Below are positions 36,349-45,193 of a DNA stretch of 64,000 nucleotides, in pieces; the first letter of the stretch is position 1; each line of letters opens with the position of its first letter. The notes under the pieces were generated by a model. That model was not told the origin of the DNA and ran no database searches. It saw only the letters and a program-made list of their open reading frames with translations. The position numbers and the translations under genes are program-made. The stretch is from Ideonella dechloratans (GTDB taxonomy: Bacteria; Pseudomonadota; Gammaproteobacteria; Burkholderiales; Burkholderiaceae_C), in contig NZ_CP088082.1 of the NCBI RefSeq assembly GCF_021049305.1, positions 310,001 to 374,000 of the forward strand, given 5' to 3'.

Positions 36349-37410
36349 ATGGGCTACATGCTCACCATCGAACCCCTGGGCGCCACGCTGGAGGTGGAGG
36401 AGGGCCAGACCCTGCTCGACGCCGCGCTGCGCCAGGGCATCTACCTGCCGCACGCCTGCGGCCACGGCCTGTGCGGCACCTGCAAGGTGCAGGTCTGCGA
36501 TGGCGAGGTGGACCATGGCGCGGCCAACCCCTTCGCGCTGATGGAGGGCGAGCGCCAGGAGGGCAAGACCCTGGCCTGCTGCGCCACGCTGCAGAGCGAT
36601 GCGGTGATCGAAGCCGACATCGAGGAGGAGCCCGACGCCGAGATCATCCCGGTGCGGGACTTCCAGGCCACGGTGCAGGCCATCACCGCGCTCACGCCCA
36701 CCATCAAGGGGCTGCGGCTGGCGCTGAACCAGCCCCTGCACTTCCAGGCCGGCCAGTACGTGCAGCTGGACATCCCGGGCGTGGGCGCGCGGGCCTTCTC
36801 GATCGCCAATGCGCCGGCCGACGTGGAGCGCACCCGCAGCATCGAGCTGCATGTGCGTCAGGTGCCGGGCGGCGCCGGCACCACCTGGCTGCACCAGTCG
36901 CTGCAGGTGGGCGATGCGCTCAAGCTCAGCGGGCCCTACGGCCGCTTCTTCGTGCGCAAGTCCTCGCCCGCGCCGATGGTCTTCATGGCCGGCGGCTCGG
37001 GCCTGTCCAGCCCGCGCTCGATGATCCTGGACCTGCTCGACGGCGGCTGCACGACGCCCATCACCCTGGTCTACGGCCAGCGCAGCCGCGAGGAGCTCTA
37101 CGGCCACGAGGAGTTCCTGGCCCTGGCCGCGCAGCATCCCAACCTGCGCTATGTGCCCGTGCTGTCCAACGAGCCCGAGGGCTCGGACTGGGCCGGCGCA
37201 CGCGGCTATGTGCACGAGGCCGCCAAGGCCGCCTTCCCGCAGGGCTTTGCCGGCCACAAGGCCTACCTGTGCGGCCCGCCGCCGATGGTGGAGGCCTGCA
37301 TCGGCGCGCTGATGCAGGGCCGGCTGTTCGAGCGCGACATCCACACCGAGAAGTTCCTCTCGGCCGCCGATGCCGGCGCGGTGCGCAGCCCCTTGTTCAA
37401 GAACGTCTGA
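36349..37410 (+). CDS. dmpP: Phenol hydroxylase reductase DmpP
   Basis: NADH-dependent flavo-iron-sulfur reductase that feeds electrons to DmpN. Of 353 residues, a plant-type [2Fe-2S] domain (about 1-90) has Cys37, Cys42, Cys45 and Cys77. An FAD-binding domain (about 100-205) has RAFSIANAP, and the NAD domain (about 210-335) has AGGSGLSSPRSM and CGPPPMVEACI. This domain order is standard for the family. It ends the hydroxylase gene set and is followed 13 bp later by the ferredoxin gene. Confidence 0.95.
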   Translation: MGYMLTIEPLGATLEVEEGQTLLDAALRQGIYLPHACGHGLCGTCKVQVCDGEVDHGAANPFALMEGERQEGKTLACCATLQSDAVIEADIEEEPDAEIIPVRDFQATVQAITALTPTIKGLRLALNQPLHFQAGQYVQLDIPGVGARAFSIANAPADVERTRSIELHVRQVPGGAGTTWLHQSLQVGDALKLSGPYGRFFVRKSSPAPMVFMAGGSGLSSPRSMILDLLDGGCTTPITLVYGQRSREELYGHEEFLALAAQHPNLRYVPVLSNEPEGSDWAGARGYVHEAAKAAFPQGFAGHKAYLCGPPPMVEACIGALMQGRLFERDIHTEKFLSAADAGAVRSPLFKNV

Positions 37411-37423
37411 GGAGGTCCCGACC

Positions 37424-37795
37424 ATGATCTTCGACACACGACCCAAGGTCACGGTGGCCCTGACCCAGACCGGCGAGCACTACCCCTGCGCCCATGACGA
37501 GAGCCTGCTGGCGGGCATGTTGAAGCTGGGGCGCAAGGGCATCCCGGTGGGCTGTGCCAGCGGCGGCTGCGGCGTGTGCAAGGTGCGCGTCGTGGAAGGC
37601 GCCATCCATGCGCTGGGGCCGGTCAGCCGGGCCCATGTCAGCGCCGACGAGGAATGCCAGGGCGTGACCCTGGCCTGCCGTGTCGCCCCCAGCACCCCGG
37701 TGGTGCTGGAGGTGGTGGGCAAGTTCGAGAAGCCGTTTTTCAAGGGCTATGCCGCTGCGGTGGCGGCTGGCCCCTCCCTGAACCAACCGCAGTGA
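37424..37795 (+). CDS. dmpQ: Chloroplast-type ferredoxin (DmpQ/XylT-like)
   Basis: Its relatives (XylT, DmpQ) re-reduce the active-site iron of catechol 2,3-dioxygenase after inactivation by substituted catechols. The 123-residue protein has the [2Fe-2S] set Cys44, Cys49, Cys52 and Cys85 in CASGGCGVC and TLACRVAP. It has GGAGG ten bases upstream. It is directly before the catechol 2,3-dioxygenase gene, the standard order in meta operons, which fits the repair role. Confidence 0.92.
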   Translation: MIFDTRPKVTVALTQTGEHYPCAHDESLLAGMLKLGRKGIPVGCASGGCGVCKVRVVEGAIHALGPVSRAHVSADEECQGVTLACRVAPSTPVVLEVVGKFEKPFFKGYAAAVAAGPSLNQPQ

Positions 37796-37815
37796 ACGAC
37801 AACCAGGAGACAAGC

Positions 37816-38760
37816 ATGGGTGTATTGAGAATCGGGCATGCCAGCCTGCGTGTGATGGACATGGCCGCGGCCCTGAACCATTACGAGAAGGTGCTGGGCA
37901 TGAAGGTGACGATGCAGGACAAGGCCGGCAACGTTTACCTCAAGTGCTGGGACGAGTGGGACAAGTACTCGCTGATCCTGACCCCCTCGGACCAGGCAGG
38001 CATGAACCACATTGCCTACAAGGTCGAGAAGGACGCCGACCTCGACCAGCTGCGCGACAAGATCGAGACCTGGGGCATCCACACCGAGATGCTGCCCGAA
38101 GGCACGCTGCCGGCCACCGGCCGCATGCTGCAGTTCAAGCTGCCCAGCGGCCATGAGATGCGCCTGTACGCCATGAAGGAGTACGTGGGCACCGACGTGG
38201 GCACCGTCAACCCCGACCCGTGGCCGGACGACATCCGCGGCGCTGGCGCGCACTGGCTGGACCACGCCCTGCTGATGTGCGAGATGAACCCCGAGGCCGG
38301 CATCAACACGGTGGCGGACAACACCCGCTTCATGACCGAGGTGCTGGACTTCTTCCTGACCGAGCAGGTCGTGGTCGGCCCGGGCGGCAGCATCCAGGCC
38401 GCCACCTGGCTGGCACGCACCACCACCCCGCACGACATCGCCTTTGTGGGCGGCGCCAAGAGCGGTCTGCACCACATCGCCTTCTTCCTGGACAGCTGGC
38501 ACGACGTGCTGAAGTCGGCCGACGTGATGGCCAAGAACAAGACCAAGATCGACGTGGCGCCCACCCGTCACGGCATCACCCGCGGCGAGACGATCTACTT
38601 CTTCGACCCCAGCGGCAACCGCAACGAGACCTTCGCCGGCCTGGGCTACCTGGCCCAGCGCGACCGGCCGGTGACCACCTGGACCGAGGACCAGCTCTGG
38701 AACGGGATCTTCTATCACACGGGTGAAGCGGTGCCCTCCTTCACGGACGTCTACACCTGA
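37816..38760 (+). CDS. dmpB: Catechol 2,3-dioxygenase
   Basis: Extradiol ring cleavage of catechol and methylcatechols to 2-hydroxymuconic semialdehyde derivatives; Fe(II)-dependent. The 314-residue length fits the XylE/DmpB family (307 in Pseudomonas). It has two VOC domains. Probable iron ligands are His150 (HWLDHALL), His219 or His220 (GLHHIAFF) and Glu271 (NRNETF). The C-terminus ([15 protein letters not shown] ... FTDVYT) is also conserved. AGGAGACAAGC precedes the ATG. A strong hairpin follows the stop codon. Confidence 0.96.
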   Translation: MGVLRIGHASLRVMDMAAALNHYEKVLGMKVTMQDKAGNVYLKCWDEWDKYSLILTPSDQAGMNHIAYKVEKDADLDQLRDKIETWGIHTEMLPEGTLPATGRMLQFKLPSGHEMRLYAMKEYVGTDVGTVNPDPWPDDIRGAGAHWLDHALLMCEMNPEAGINTVADNTRFMTEVLDFFLTEQVVVGPGGSIQAATWLARTTTPHDIAFVGGAKSGLHHIAFFLDSWHDVLKSADVMAKNKTKIDVAPTRHGITRGETIYFFDPSGNRNETFAGLGYLAQRDRPVTTWTEDQLWNGIFYHTGEAVPSFTDVYT

Positions 38761-38769
38761 TCGGCCCAC

Positions 38770-38791
38770 GGGGCCGCCTGACGGCGGCCCC
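38770..38791 (+). repeat. Intra-operon GC-rich hairpin after catechol 2,3-dioxygenase
   Basis: GGGGCCGCC and GGCGGCCCC form a perfect 9-bp stem with a TGAC loop, nine bases after the dmpB stop. There is no T-run, so it is unlikely to be a full terminator. It may protect the 3' end of the upstream transcript or partly attenuate the distal genes. Confidence 0.6.
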
Positions 38792-38837
38792 GGACCGCAT
38801 CCACAAGAACACGACCCACCGCGAAGGAACTCCATTC

Positions 38838-39734
38838 ATGCGTTTTCCCACCTTCCTGAAGACCGCGCTGGCCCTGGCGGCCAGCCTGGGCGCGGGCCTG
38901 GGCGCCCAGGCCGCCGGCCACTACGTGCCGGGCGTCGAAGGCGTGCAGGCCGCCAGCGTGCCGCCGCCCGGCGTCTACTACCTGGGCTACCTGGCCGACT
39001 ACAAGGCCGACAAGGTGCGCGCCCCAGGCACCAAAGAAGACCTGCCCGGCAGCAACAGCATCCATGTGACGGCCCTGGCCAACCGCCTGGTCTGGATCAC
39101 CGACCACAAGATCCTGGGCGCCGACTACGGCGTCGAGACCATCGTGCCCGTGCAGCGCACCCAGCTGGATCTGGGCGTGGTGCCGCTGCATGACAACGAC
39201 ACCGACCTGGGCGACATCTACCTGGGCCCGGTGGTGCTGGGCTGGCACGGCAGCAACTGGGACGCGGTGGCCGCAGCCGGCTACTGGCTGGACAGCGGCT
39301 CCACCAATTCGCCCGCCTCGCCCGGCAAGGGCTACGGCTCCACCATGCTGACGGCCGGCGGCACCTACTACTTCGACGACGGCAAGACCTGGACCGGCTC
39401 GGTGCTGGCGCGCTACGAGTTCAACCGCACGACCAGCAGCGGCTTCAAGCCGGGCCAGACCCTGTCGGTGGAATGGGGCCTGGGCAAGGCGCTGGGCCCG
39501 GTGGTGGTCGGCCTGGTGGGCTACACCCAGCAGCAGATGAGCAAGGACAGCGGCCCCGGCGCGCTGGACCAGAAGGCCTCGCGCTCCGCCGCGGGCGCCG
39601 AGCTGATCTACCCGATGCTGTCCCAGGGCCTGTTCCTCAAGGGCGCCTTCTACCAGGAGTTCTCCTCCAAGGCGGCGACCAGCGTGGAACCCAAGGGCCA
39701 CCTGCTGCGCTTCACCCTGGTCAAGGCCTTCTGA
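38838..39734 (+). CDS. Outer-membrane protein of the meta-pathway phenol-degradation family
   Basis: A 298-residue protein with a signal peptide (FLKTALALAASLGAGLGAQA, cleavage near residue 26) and beta-strand-rich remainder ending in KAF with a C-terminal aromatic residue, typical of an outer-membrane barrel. It resembles the family often annotated as MetA-pathway of phenol degradation (SphA/Phenol_MetA_deg type); examples are TYYFDDGKTWTGSVLARYEF and TLSVEWGLGKALGP. Such proteins are thought to let aromatic substrates across the outer membrane. It lies between dmpB and the GlcG-like gene in the operon, a position absent from the Pseudomonas dmp operon. Confidence 0.85.
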   Translation: MRFPTFLKTALALAASLGAGLGAQAAGHYVPGVEGVQAASVPPPGVYYLGYLADYKADKVRAPGTKEDLPGSNSIHVTALANRLVWITDHKILGADYGVETIVPVQRTQLDLGVVPLHDNDTDLGDIYLGPVVLGWHGSNWDAVAAAGYWLDSGSTNSPASPGKGYGSTMLTAGGTYYFDDGKTWTGSVLARYEFNRTTSSGFKPGQTLSVEWGLGKALGPVVVGLVGYTQQQMSKDSGPGALDQKASRSAAGAELIYPMLSQGLFLKGAFYQEFSSKAATSVEPKGHLLRFTLVKAF

Positions 39735-39754
39735 CCTCAGCGAGGAACGCCGGC

Positions 39755-40222
39755 ATGAACGCCTTCGACACGACCCTGGCCACCGGCCCGGTCTGCACCG
39801 ACCAGGCCGTGGTCAGCGCCGAAGCCGCCGCCCGCATGGTGGCCGCTGCGGTGGCCCATGCCGGCACGCTGGGCATCCGCATCAACGCCGCCGTCACCGA
39901 TGCCGGGGGCACCCTGGCGGCCTTTCTGCGCATGCCCGGCGCCTTCCTCCATTCGGTCGACATTGCGATCGACAAGGCCTACACCGCCGCCAGCTTCGGC
40001 TTCCCGACGAGCCAGTGGATGTCCCTGCTGGCCCAGGACGAAGCCCTGCGCCTCGGCATCGTGCAGCGGCCGCGTCTGGTCGTCTTCGGCGGCGGCCTGC
40101 CCATCCGGCGGACTGCCGCCGAGGGCGGCGCGCTGATCGGTGGCATCGGCGTGTCCGGCGGCTCGGCCGAGCAGGACGAGGCCTGCGCCCGGGCCGGCCT
40201 GCAAGCCGTGGGCCTGGGCTGA
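39755..40222 (+). CDS. GlcG/HbpS-like heme-binding family protein
   Basis: A 155-residue protein of the DUF336 family. VSAEAAARMVAAAVAHAGTLG, NAAVTDAGGTLAAFLRMPGA, AIDKAYTAASFG and the closing GGALIGGIGVSGGSAEQDEACARAGL match it closely. Some members bind heme or act with cobalamin or glycolate enzymes. In aromatic operons its role is unproven, and it may be a small-molecule binder or a protective factor. ATG at 39755 is the natural start, with GAGGAACG upstream. It lies between the outer-membrane gene and dmpC. Confidence 0.85.
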   Translation: MNAFDTTLATGPVCTDQAVVSAEAAARMVAAAVAHAGTLGIRINAAVTDAGGTLAAFLRMPGAFLHSVDIAIDKAYTAASFGFPTSQWMSLLAQDEALRLGIVQRPRLVVFGGGLPIRRTAAEGGALIGGIGVSGGSAEQDEACARAGLQAVGLG

Positions 40223-40265
40223 GGCCCGACAACCTTTTCTCTTCACTTCCCGCGGGGACATCACC

Positions 40266-41720
40266 ATGCACCAGTACCTGAACTTCATCAACGGCGAGTT
40301 CGTCGCCACCGGCAAGACCTTCGAGAACCACGCCCCCGTCGACAACCGGGTGCTGGGCCTGGTGCACGAGGCGGGCGAGCGCGAGGTAGACGCCGCGGTG
40401 GGCGCCGCCCGGGCTGCGCTCAAGGGCGACTGGGGTCGCATGAGCGTGGTCAAGCGCGTGGAACTGCTCTACGCCGTGGCCGACGAGATCAACCGCCGCT
40501 TCGACGACTTCCTGCAGGCCGAGGTGGCCGACACCGGCAAGCCGCTGTCGCTGGCCTCGCACATCGACATCCCGCGCGGCGCGGCCAACTTCAAGGTCTT
40601 TGCCGACATCGTCAAGAACGTGCCCACCGAGAGCTTCGAGATGGCCACGCCCGATGGCGGCACCGCGCTGAGCTACGCGCTGCGCTCGCCGCTGGGCGTG
40701 GTGGCGGTGGTCTGCCCCTGGAACCTGCCGCTGCTGCTGATGACCTGGAAGGTCGGCCCAGCCCTGGCCTGCGGCAACACCGTGATCGTCAAGCCCTCCG
40801 AGGAAACCCCCGCCACCGCCACGCTGCTGGGCGAGGTGATGAACGCGGTGGGCGTGCCCAAGGGCGTCTACAACGTGGTGCACGGCTTCGGCCCCGGCTC
40901 GGCCGGCGAGTTCCTGACCCGCCACCCCGGCGTCAACGGCATCACCTTCACCGGCGAAACCCGCACCGGCGAGGCCATCATGGCCGCCGCCGCCAAGGGC
41001 GTGCGCCCGGTCAGCTTCGAGCTGGGTGGCAAGAACGCCGGCATCGTGTTCGCCGATGCCGACTTCGACAAGGCGGTGGCCGGCATCACCCGCAGCGCCT
41101 TCGAGAACTGCGGCCAGGTCTGCCTGGGCACCGAGCGAGTCTATGTGCAGCGCCCCATCTTCGACCGCTTCGTCCAGGCCTTGAAGGAGAAGGCGCAGGC
41201 GCTCAAGGTCGGCCCGTCCGAAGAGCCCGGCGTGGGCCTGGGCCCGCTGATCTCGGCCGAACACAAGGCCAAGGTGCTGGGCTATTACGAGAAGGCCAAG
41301 GCCGAGGGCGCCACCGTGGTGACCGGCGGCGGCGTGCCCGACATGCCCGGGGCGCTGGCCCAGGGCCACTGGGTGCAGCCCACCATCTGGACCGGCCTGC
41401 CCGAGAGTTCGCCCATCGTGCGCGAGGAGATCTTCGGCCCCTGCTGCCACATCGCCCCCTTCGACACCGTGGACGAGGCCATCGCCCTGGCCAATGCCAC
41501 CAACTACGGCCTGGCCACCACGGTGTGGACGCAGAACCTGGCCACCGCCCACCGCATGGCGCGCGAGATCGAGGTCGGCCTGTGCTGGATCAACAGCTGG
41601 TTCCTGCGCGACCTGCGCACCGCCTTTGGCGGCGCCAAGGCCTCCGGCATCGGCCGCGAGGGCGGGGTGCATTCGCTGGAGTTCTACACCGAGCTGCGCA
41701 ACGTGATGGTGAAGCTGTGA
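40266..41720 (+). CDS. dmpC: 2-Hydroxymuconic semialdehyde dehydrogenase
   Basis: NAD-dependent oxidation of the ring-cleavage product to 4-oxalocrotonate (2-hydroxymuconate). The 484-residue aldehyde dehydrogenase has VVCPWNLPLLLMTWKVGPAL, the cofactor Lys region VIVKPSEETP, the general base Glu in FELGGKNAG and the nucleophile Cys286 in NCGQVCLG. It starts at ATG 40266. Its stop overlaps the next start (GTGA). Assignment to the meta pathway rests on family similarity and on its place before dmpD. Confidence 0.93.
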   Translation: MHQYLNFINGEFVATGKTFENHAPVDNRVLGLVHEAGEREVDAAVGAARAALKGDWGRMSVVKRVELLYAVADEINRRFDDFLQAEVADTGKPLSLASHIDIPRGAANFKVFADIVKNVPTESFEMATPDGGTALSYALRSPLGVVAVVCPWNLPLLLMTWKVGPALACGNTVIVKPSEETPATATLLGEVMNAVGVPKGVYNVVHGFGPGSAGEFLTRHPGVNGITFTGETRTGEAIMAAAAKGVRPVSFELGGKNAGIVFADADFDKAVAGITRSAFENCGQVCLGTERVYVQRPIFDRFVQALKEKAQALKVGPSEEPGVGLGPLISAEHKAKVLGYYEKAKAEGATVVTGGGVPDMPGALAQGHWVQPTIWTGLPESSPIVREEIFGPCCHIAPFDTVDEAIALANATNYGLATTVWTQNLATAHRMAREIEVGLCWINSWFLRDLRTAFGGAKASGIGREGGVHSLEFYTELRNVMVKL

Positions 41721-42577
41721 ACGCCCCCGACCTGAAGTCCAATCCCGAGCTGGGCCGGCGCGTGCGCACCGGCGCCTTCGAGACCAATGTCCACGACCTG
41801 GGGGCCTCGGCGCCCGGCCAGCCGCCGGTGCTGTTCATCCACGGCTCCGGCCCCGGCGTCAGCGCCTGGGCCAACTGGCGCCTGGTGATGCCGGCGCTGG
41901 CCCAGCAGCGCCGCGTCATCGCGCCGGACATGGTGGGCTTCGGCTACAGCGACCGGCCCGCGGGCATGGCCTACACCATGGACACCTGGGTGCAGCAGGC
42001 GCTGGACCTGATGGACGCGCTGGACCTGCCCCAGGTGGACCTGGTGGGCAACAGCTTCGGCGGCGCGCTGGCGCTGGCCCTGGCCATCCGCGCGCCGCAG
42101 CGGGTGCGCCGCCTGGTGCTGATGGGCTCGGTGGGCGTGCCCTTCGCCATCACGCCGGGGCTGGACGCGGTGTGGGGCTACGAGCCCTCCATCCAGACCA
42201 TGCGCGCGCTGATGGACACCTTCGCCTGGGACCGTTCGCTGGTCAACGACGAACTGGCCAAGCTGCGCTACGAGGCCAGCATCCGCCCGGGCTTCCAGGA
42301 GTCCTTCTCGGCCATGTTCCCCGCCCCGCGCCAGCGCTGGGTGGACGCCATGGCCAGCCCCGAGGCCGCCATCCGTGCACTGCCGCACGAGACCCTGATC
42401 CTTCACGGCCGGGAGGACCAGGTCATCCCGCTGCAGACCTCGCTGACGCTGTCGCAGTGGATCCCCAACAGCCAGCTGCATGTGTTCGGCCATTGCGGCC
42501 ACTGGACGCAGATCGAGCACGCCGGTCGCTTTGCCCGCTTGGTCGGGGACTTCCTGGCCGAGGCCGACGCGGCCTGA
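41717..42577 (+). CDS. dmpD: 2-Hydroxymuconic semialdehyde hydrolase
   Basis: C-C bond hydrolase of the alpha/beta fold acting on ring-cleavage products, especially ketones from methylcatechols, to give 2-hydroxypent-2,4-dienoate. Of 286 residues, the catalytic triad is Ser113 (GNSFGG), Asp234 (HGREDQV) and His262 (GHCGHWTQ). The oxyanion region is LFIHGSGPGVSAWANW. Translation starts at GTG 41717, which overlaps the dmpC stop. This branch is needed for growth on toluene via 3-methylcatechol. Confidence 0.94.
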   Translation: MNAPDLKSNPELGRRVRTGAFETNVHDLGASAPGQPPVLFIHGSGPGVSAWANWRLVMPALAQQRRVIAPDMVGFGYSDRPAGMAYTMDTWVQQALDLMDALDLPQVDLVGNSFGGALALALAIRAPQRVRRLVLMGSVGVPFAITPGLDAVWGYEPSIQTMRALMDTFAWDRSLVNDELAKLRYEASIRPGFQESFSAMFPAPRQRWVDAMASPEAAIRALPHETLILHGREDQVIPLQTSLTLSQWIPNSQLHVFGHCGHWTQIEHAGRFARLVGDFLAEADAA

Positions 42578-42619
42578 CGCACCTCTCATTCACCGATTCA
42601 CCCTCCACACGGAACCGCC

Positions 42620-43405
42620 ATGGACGCTGCCCTCATCCAGCACTACGGCGACGAGCTCTACCAGGCGCTGCAAAGCCGCCAGCCCGTCGCCCCGCTCACC
42701 GAACGTGAGCCCGCCATCACCGTCGACGACGCCTACCAGATCCAGCTGCGCATGATCCAGCGCCGGCTGGACGCGGGCGAGACGGTGGTGGGCAAGAAGA
42801 TCGGCGTCACCAGCCAAGTGGTGATGGACATGCTGGGCGTGAACCAGCCCGACTTCGGCCATCTGCTCTCGGGCATGGTCTTCAACGAAGGCGAGCCCGT
42901 GCGCGTGTCCTCGCTGATCGCCCCGCGGGCCGAAGCCGAGGTGGCCTTCATCCTGGGCCGCGACCTGACCGGCCCCGGCGTGACGGCGGCCGACGTGCTG
43001 CGCGCCACCGACTGCGTGATGCCCTGCTTCGAGATCGTCGATTCGCGCATCCAGGACTGGAAGATCAAGATCCAGGACACGGTGGCGGACAACGCTTCCT
43101 GCGGCGTGCTGACCCTGGGCGGCGTGCGCCGCAGCCCGCGCGACCTGGACCTGGCGCTGGCCGGCATGGTGCTGGAGAAGAACGGCGAGATCGTCAGCAC
43201 CTCCTGCGGGGCCTCGGTGCAGGGCTCGCCGGTCAACGCGGTGGCCTGGCTGGCCAACACGCTGGGCCGCCTGGGCATCTCGCTCAAGGCGGGCGACGTG
43301 ATCCTTTCGGGCTCGCAATCGCCGCTGGTGCCGGTCAAGGCCGGCGACAGCCTGTACTGCAGCGTCGGCGGCCTGGGCGGCACGTCGGTGCGTTTCGTGG
43401 AATGA
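42620..43405 (+). CDS. dmpE: 2-Oxopent-4-enoate hydratase
   Basis: Adds water to 2-hydroxypent-2,4-dienoate to give 4-hydroxy-2-oxovalerate; works as a complex with DmpH. The 261-residue product has GKKIGVTSQVVMDMLGVNQPDFG, the metal-binding acidic residues in RAEAEVAFIL, CFEIVDSRIQDWKIKIQDTV and a C-terminal GSVRFVE-type end. It is distinguished from dmpH by its N-terminus (LIQHYGDELYQAL) and the VTSQVV segment. It is followed by dmpH after 11 bases. Confidence 0.94.
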   Translation: MDAALIQHYGDELYQALQSRQPVAPLTEREPAITVDDAYQIQLRMIQRRLDAGETVVGKKIGVTSQVVMDMLGVNQPDFGHLLSGMVFNEGEPVRVSSLIAPRAEAEVAFILGRDLTGPGVTAADVLRATDCVMPCFEIVDSRIQDWKIKIQDTVADNASCGVLTLGGVRRSPRDLDLALAGMVLEKNGEIVSTSCGASVQGSPVNAVAWLANTLGRLGISLKAGDVILSGSQSPLVPVKAGDSLYCSVGGLGGTSVRFVE

Positions 43406-43416
43406 GGGCAGGGACC

Positions 43417-44205
43417 ATGGCACTCGACAAGAACACCCTCCTCGGCCTGGCCGAGCACCTGGAGACCGCGGAGCTGCAGGCCCACGACGTCACCAAGATC
43501 ACCGACGAGCACCCGGACATGGACTGGGCCGACGCCTACGCCATCCAGGACGAGATCCGCCGCCGCAAGGAAGCGCGCGGCCAGAAGACGGTGGGCCTCA
43601 AGTGCGGCCTGACCTCCTTCGCCAAGATGAAGCAGATGGGCGTGGACGTGCCGGTCTTCGGCTTCGTCAGCGACTACATGAGCCGCCCCGAGGGCGCGGC
43701 CATCGCGGTGAAGGAGCTGATCCACCCCAAGGTGGAGGCCGAGATCTGCGTGGTCACCAAGGCGCCGCTGCGCGGCCCCGGCTGCCATGTGGGGGCGGTG
43801 ATGGCGGCCATCGACTTCGTGCTGCCGGGCGTCGAGGTCATCGACAGCCGCTACCGCGACTTCAAGTTCGACCTGAAGAGTGTGATCGCCGACAACACCT
43901 CGGCCTCGCGCTTCGTGGTGGGCGGCCGTGCCCGCAACGTCGAGGACGTGGACCTGCGCACCCTCGGCGTGGTGATGGAGAAGAACGGAAAGATCGTCGC
44001 CATGGCCGCCGGTGCTGCGGTGCTGGGCCACCCGGCCGCGGCCGTGGCGGCCCTGGCCAACCACTTGGGCGCGCGCGGGCAGGAGATCCCGGCCGGCAGC
44101 TTCATCATGACCGGCGGGGTGACCGAGGCCATCGCGGTGCAGGCCGGCGACCACATCGCGGTGCGCTTCCAGGACCTGGGCACCGTGTCGCTGCGCTTCG
44201 CCTGA
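43417..44205 (+). CDS. dmpH: 4-Oxalocrotonate decarboxylase
   Basis: Decarboxylates 2-oxohex-3-enedioate to 2-hydroxypent-2,4-dienoate, with Mg or Mn. It has 262 residues, homologous to DmpE. Segments typical of DmpH are AIQDEIRRRKEARGQKTVGLK, LIHPKVEAEICVVTKAPLRGPGCH, VEVIDSRYRDFKFDLKSVIADNTSA and SFIMTGGVTEA. ATG at 43417 has AGGGCAGGGA upstream. Its place between dmpE and dmpF differs from the Pseudomonas CF600 order (E-F-G-H-I). Confidence 0.94.
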   Translation: MALDKNTLLGLAEHLETAELQAHDVTKITDEHPDMDWADAYAIQDEIRRRKEARGQKTVGLKCGLTSFAKMKQMGVDVPVFGFVSDYMSRPEGAAIAVKELIHPKVEAEICVVTKAPLRGPGCHVGAVMAAIDFVLPGVEVIDSRYRDFKFDLKSVIADNTSASRFVVGGRARNVEDVDLRTLGVVMEKNGKIVAMAAGAAVLGHPAAAVAALANHLGARGQEIPAGSFIMTGGVTEAIAVQAGDHIAVRFQDLGTVSLRFA

Positions 44206-44247
44206 GGCGCGGCCGATCCGAATCCTCTTTTTGAAAGAAGGCATCCC

Positions 44248-45177
44248 ATGAAGAAAGTCAAATGCGCCCTGATCGGGCCGGGCAACATCGGCACCGACCT
44301 GCTGGCCAAGCTGCAGCGCAGCCCGGTGCTGGAGCCGGTGTGGATGGTGGGCATTGACCCCGAGTCCGATGGCCTCAAGCGCGCCCGCGAGATGGGCCTG
44401 AAGACCACCGCCGAGGGCGTGGACGGCCTGGTGCCGCACATGCAGGCCGATGGCGTGCAGATCGTCTTCGACGCCACCAGCGCCTATGTGCACGCCGAGA
44501 ACAGCCGCAAGGTCAACGCCCAGGGTGCGTTGATGATCGACCTCACCCCCGCGGCCATCGGCCCCTACTGCGTGCCGCCGGTCAACCTCAAGCAGCACGT
44601 GGGCAAGAAGGAGATGAACGTCAACATGGTCACCTGCGGCGGCCAGGCCACCATTCCGATGGTGGCGGCGGTCTCCCGCGTGCAGCCGGTGGCCTACGGC
44701 GAGATCGTCGCCACCGTCTCCAGCCGCTCTGTCGGCCCGGGCACCCGCAAGAACATCGACGAGTTCACCCGCACCACCGCCGGTGCGGTGGAGAAGGTGG
44801 GCGGCGCCAAGAAGGGCAAGGCCATCATCATCATCAACCCGGCCGAGCCGCCGCTGATCATGCGTGACACCGTGCACTGCCTGGTCGACGAGAGCGCCGG
44901 CGAGCCCGACCGCGAGGCCATCACCGCCTCCATCCACCAGATGCTGGCCGAGGTGCAGAAGTACGTGCCCGGCTACCGCCTGGTCAACGGTCCGGTCTTC
45001 GACGGCCAGCGCGTCTCTGTCTTCCTGGAGGTGGAAGGCCTGGGCGACTACCTGCCCAAGTACGCCGGCAACCTGGACATCATGACCGCCGCCGCCGCCC
45101 GCACCGCCGAGATGTTCGCCGAGGAGATCCTCAAGGGCGAGCTGGTGCTGCAAGCCGTGGCCGAAGCCGTGGCCTGA
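44248..45177 (+). CDS. dmpF: Acetaldehyde dehydrogenase (acylating)
   Basis: Converts acetaldehyde, channelled from DmpG, to acetyl-CoA with NAD and CoA. It has 309 residues. The Rossmann motif [13 protein letters not shown] lies at the N-terminus and the catalytic Cys130 in [14 protein letters not shown]. Also typical are [13 protein letters not shown] and [30 protein letters not shown] precedes the ATG. It forms a heterotetramer with the aldolase encoded next, 16 bp downstream. Confidence 0.96.
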   Translation: MKKVKCALIGPGNIGTDLLAKLQRSPVLEPVWMVGIDPESDGLKRAREMGLKTTAEGVDGLVPHMQADGVQIVFDATSAYVHAENSRKVNAQGALMIDLTPAAIGPYCVPPVNLKQHVGKKEMNVNMVTCGGQATIPMVAAVSRVQPVAYGEIVATVSSRSVGPGTRKNIDEFTRTTAGAVEKVGGAKKGKAIIIINPAEPPLIMRDTVHCLVDESAGEPDREAITASIHQMLAEVQKYVPGYRLVNGPVFDGQRVSVFLEVEGLGDYLPKYAGNLDIMTAAAARTAEMFAEEILKGELVLQAVAEAVA

Positions 45178-45193
45178 ACTCAGGAGAACAACG

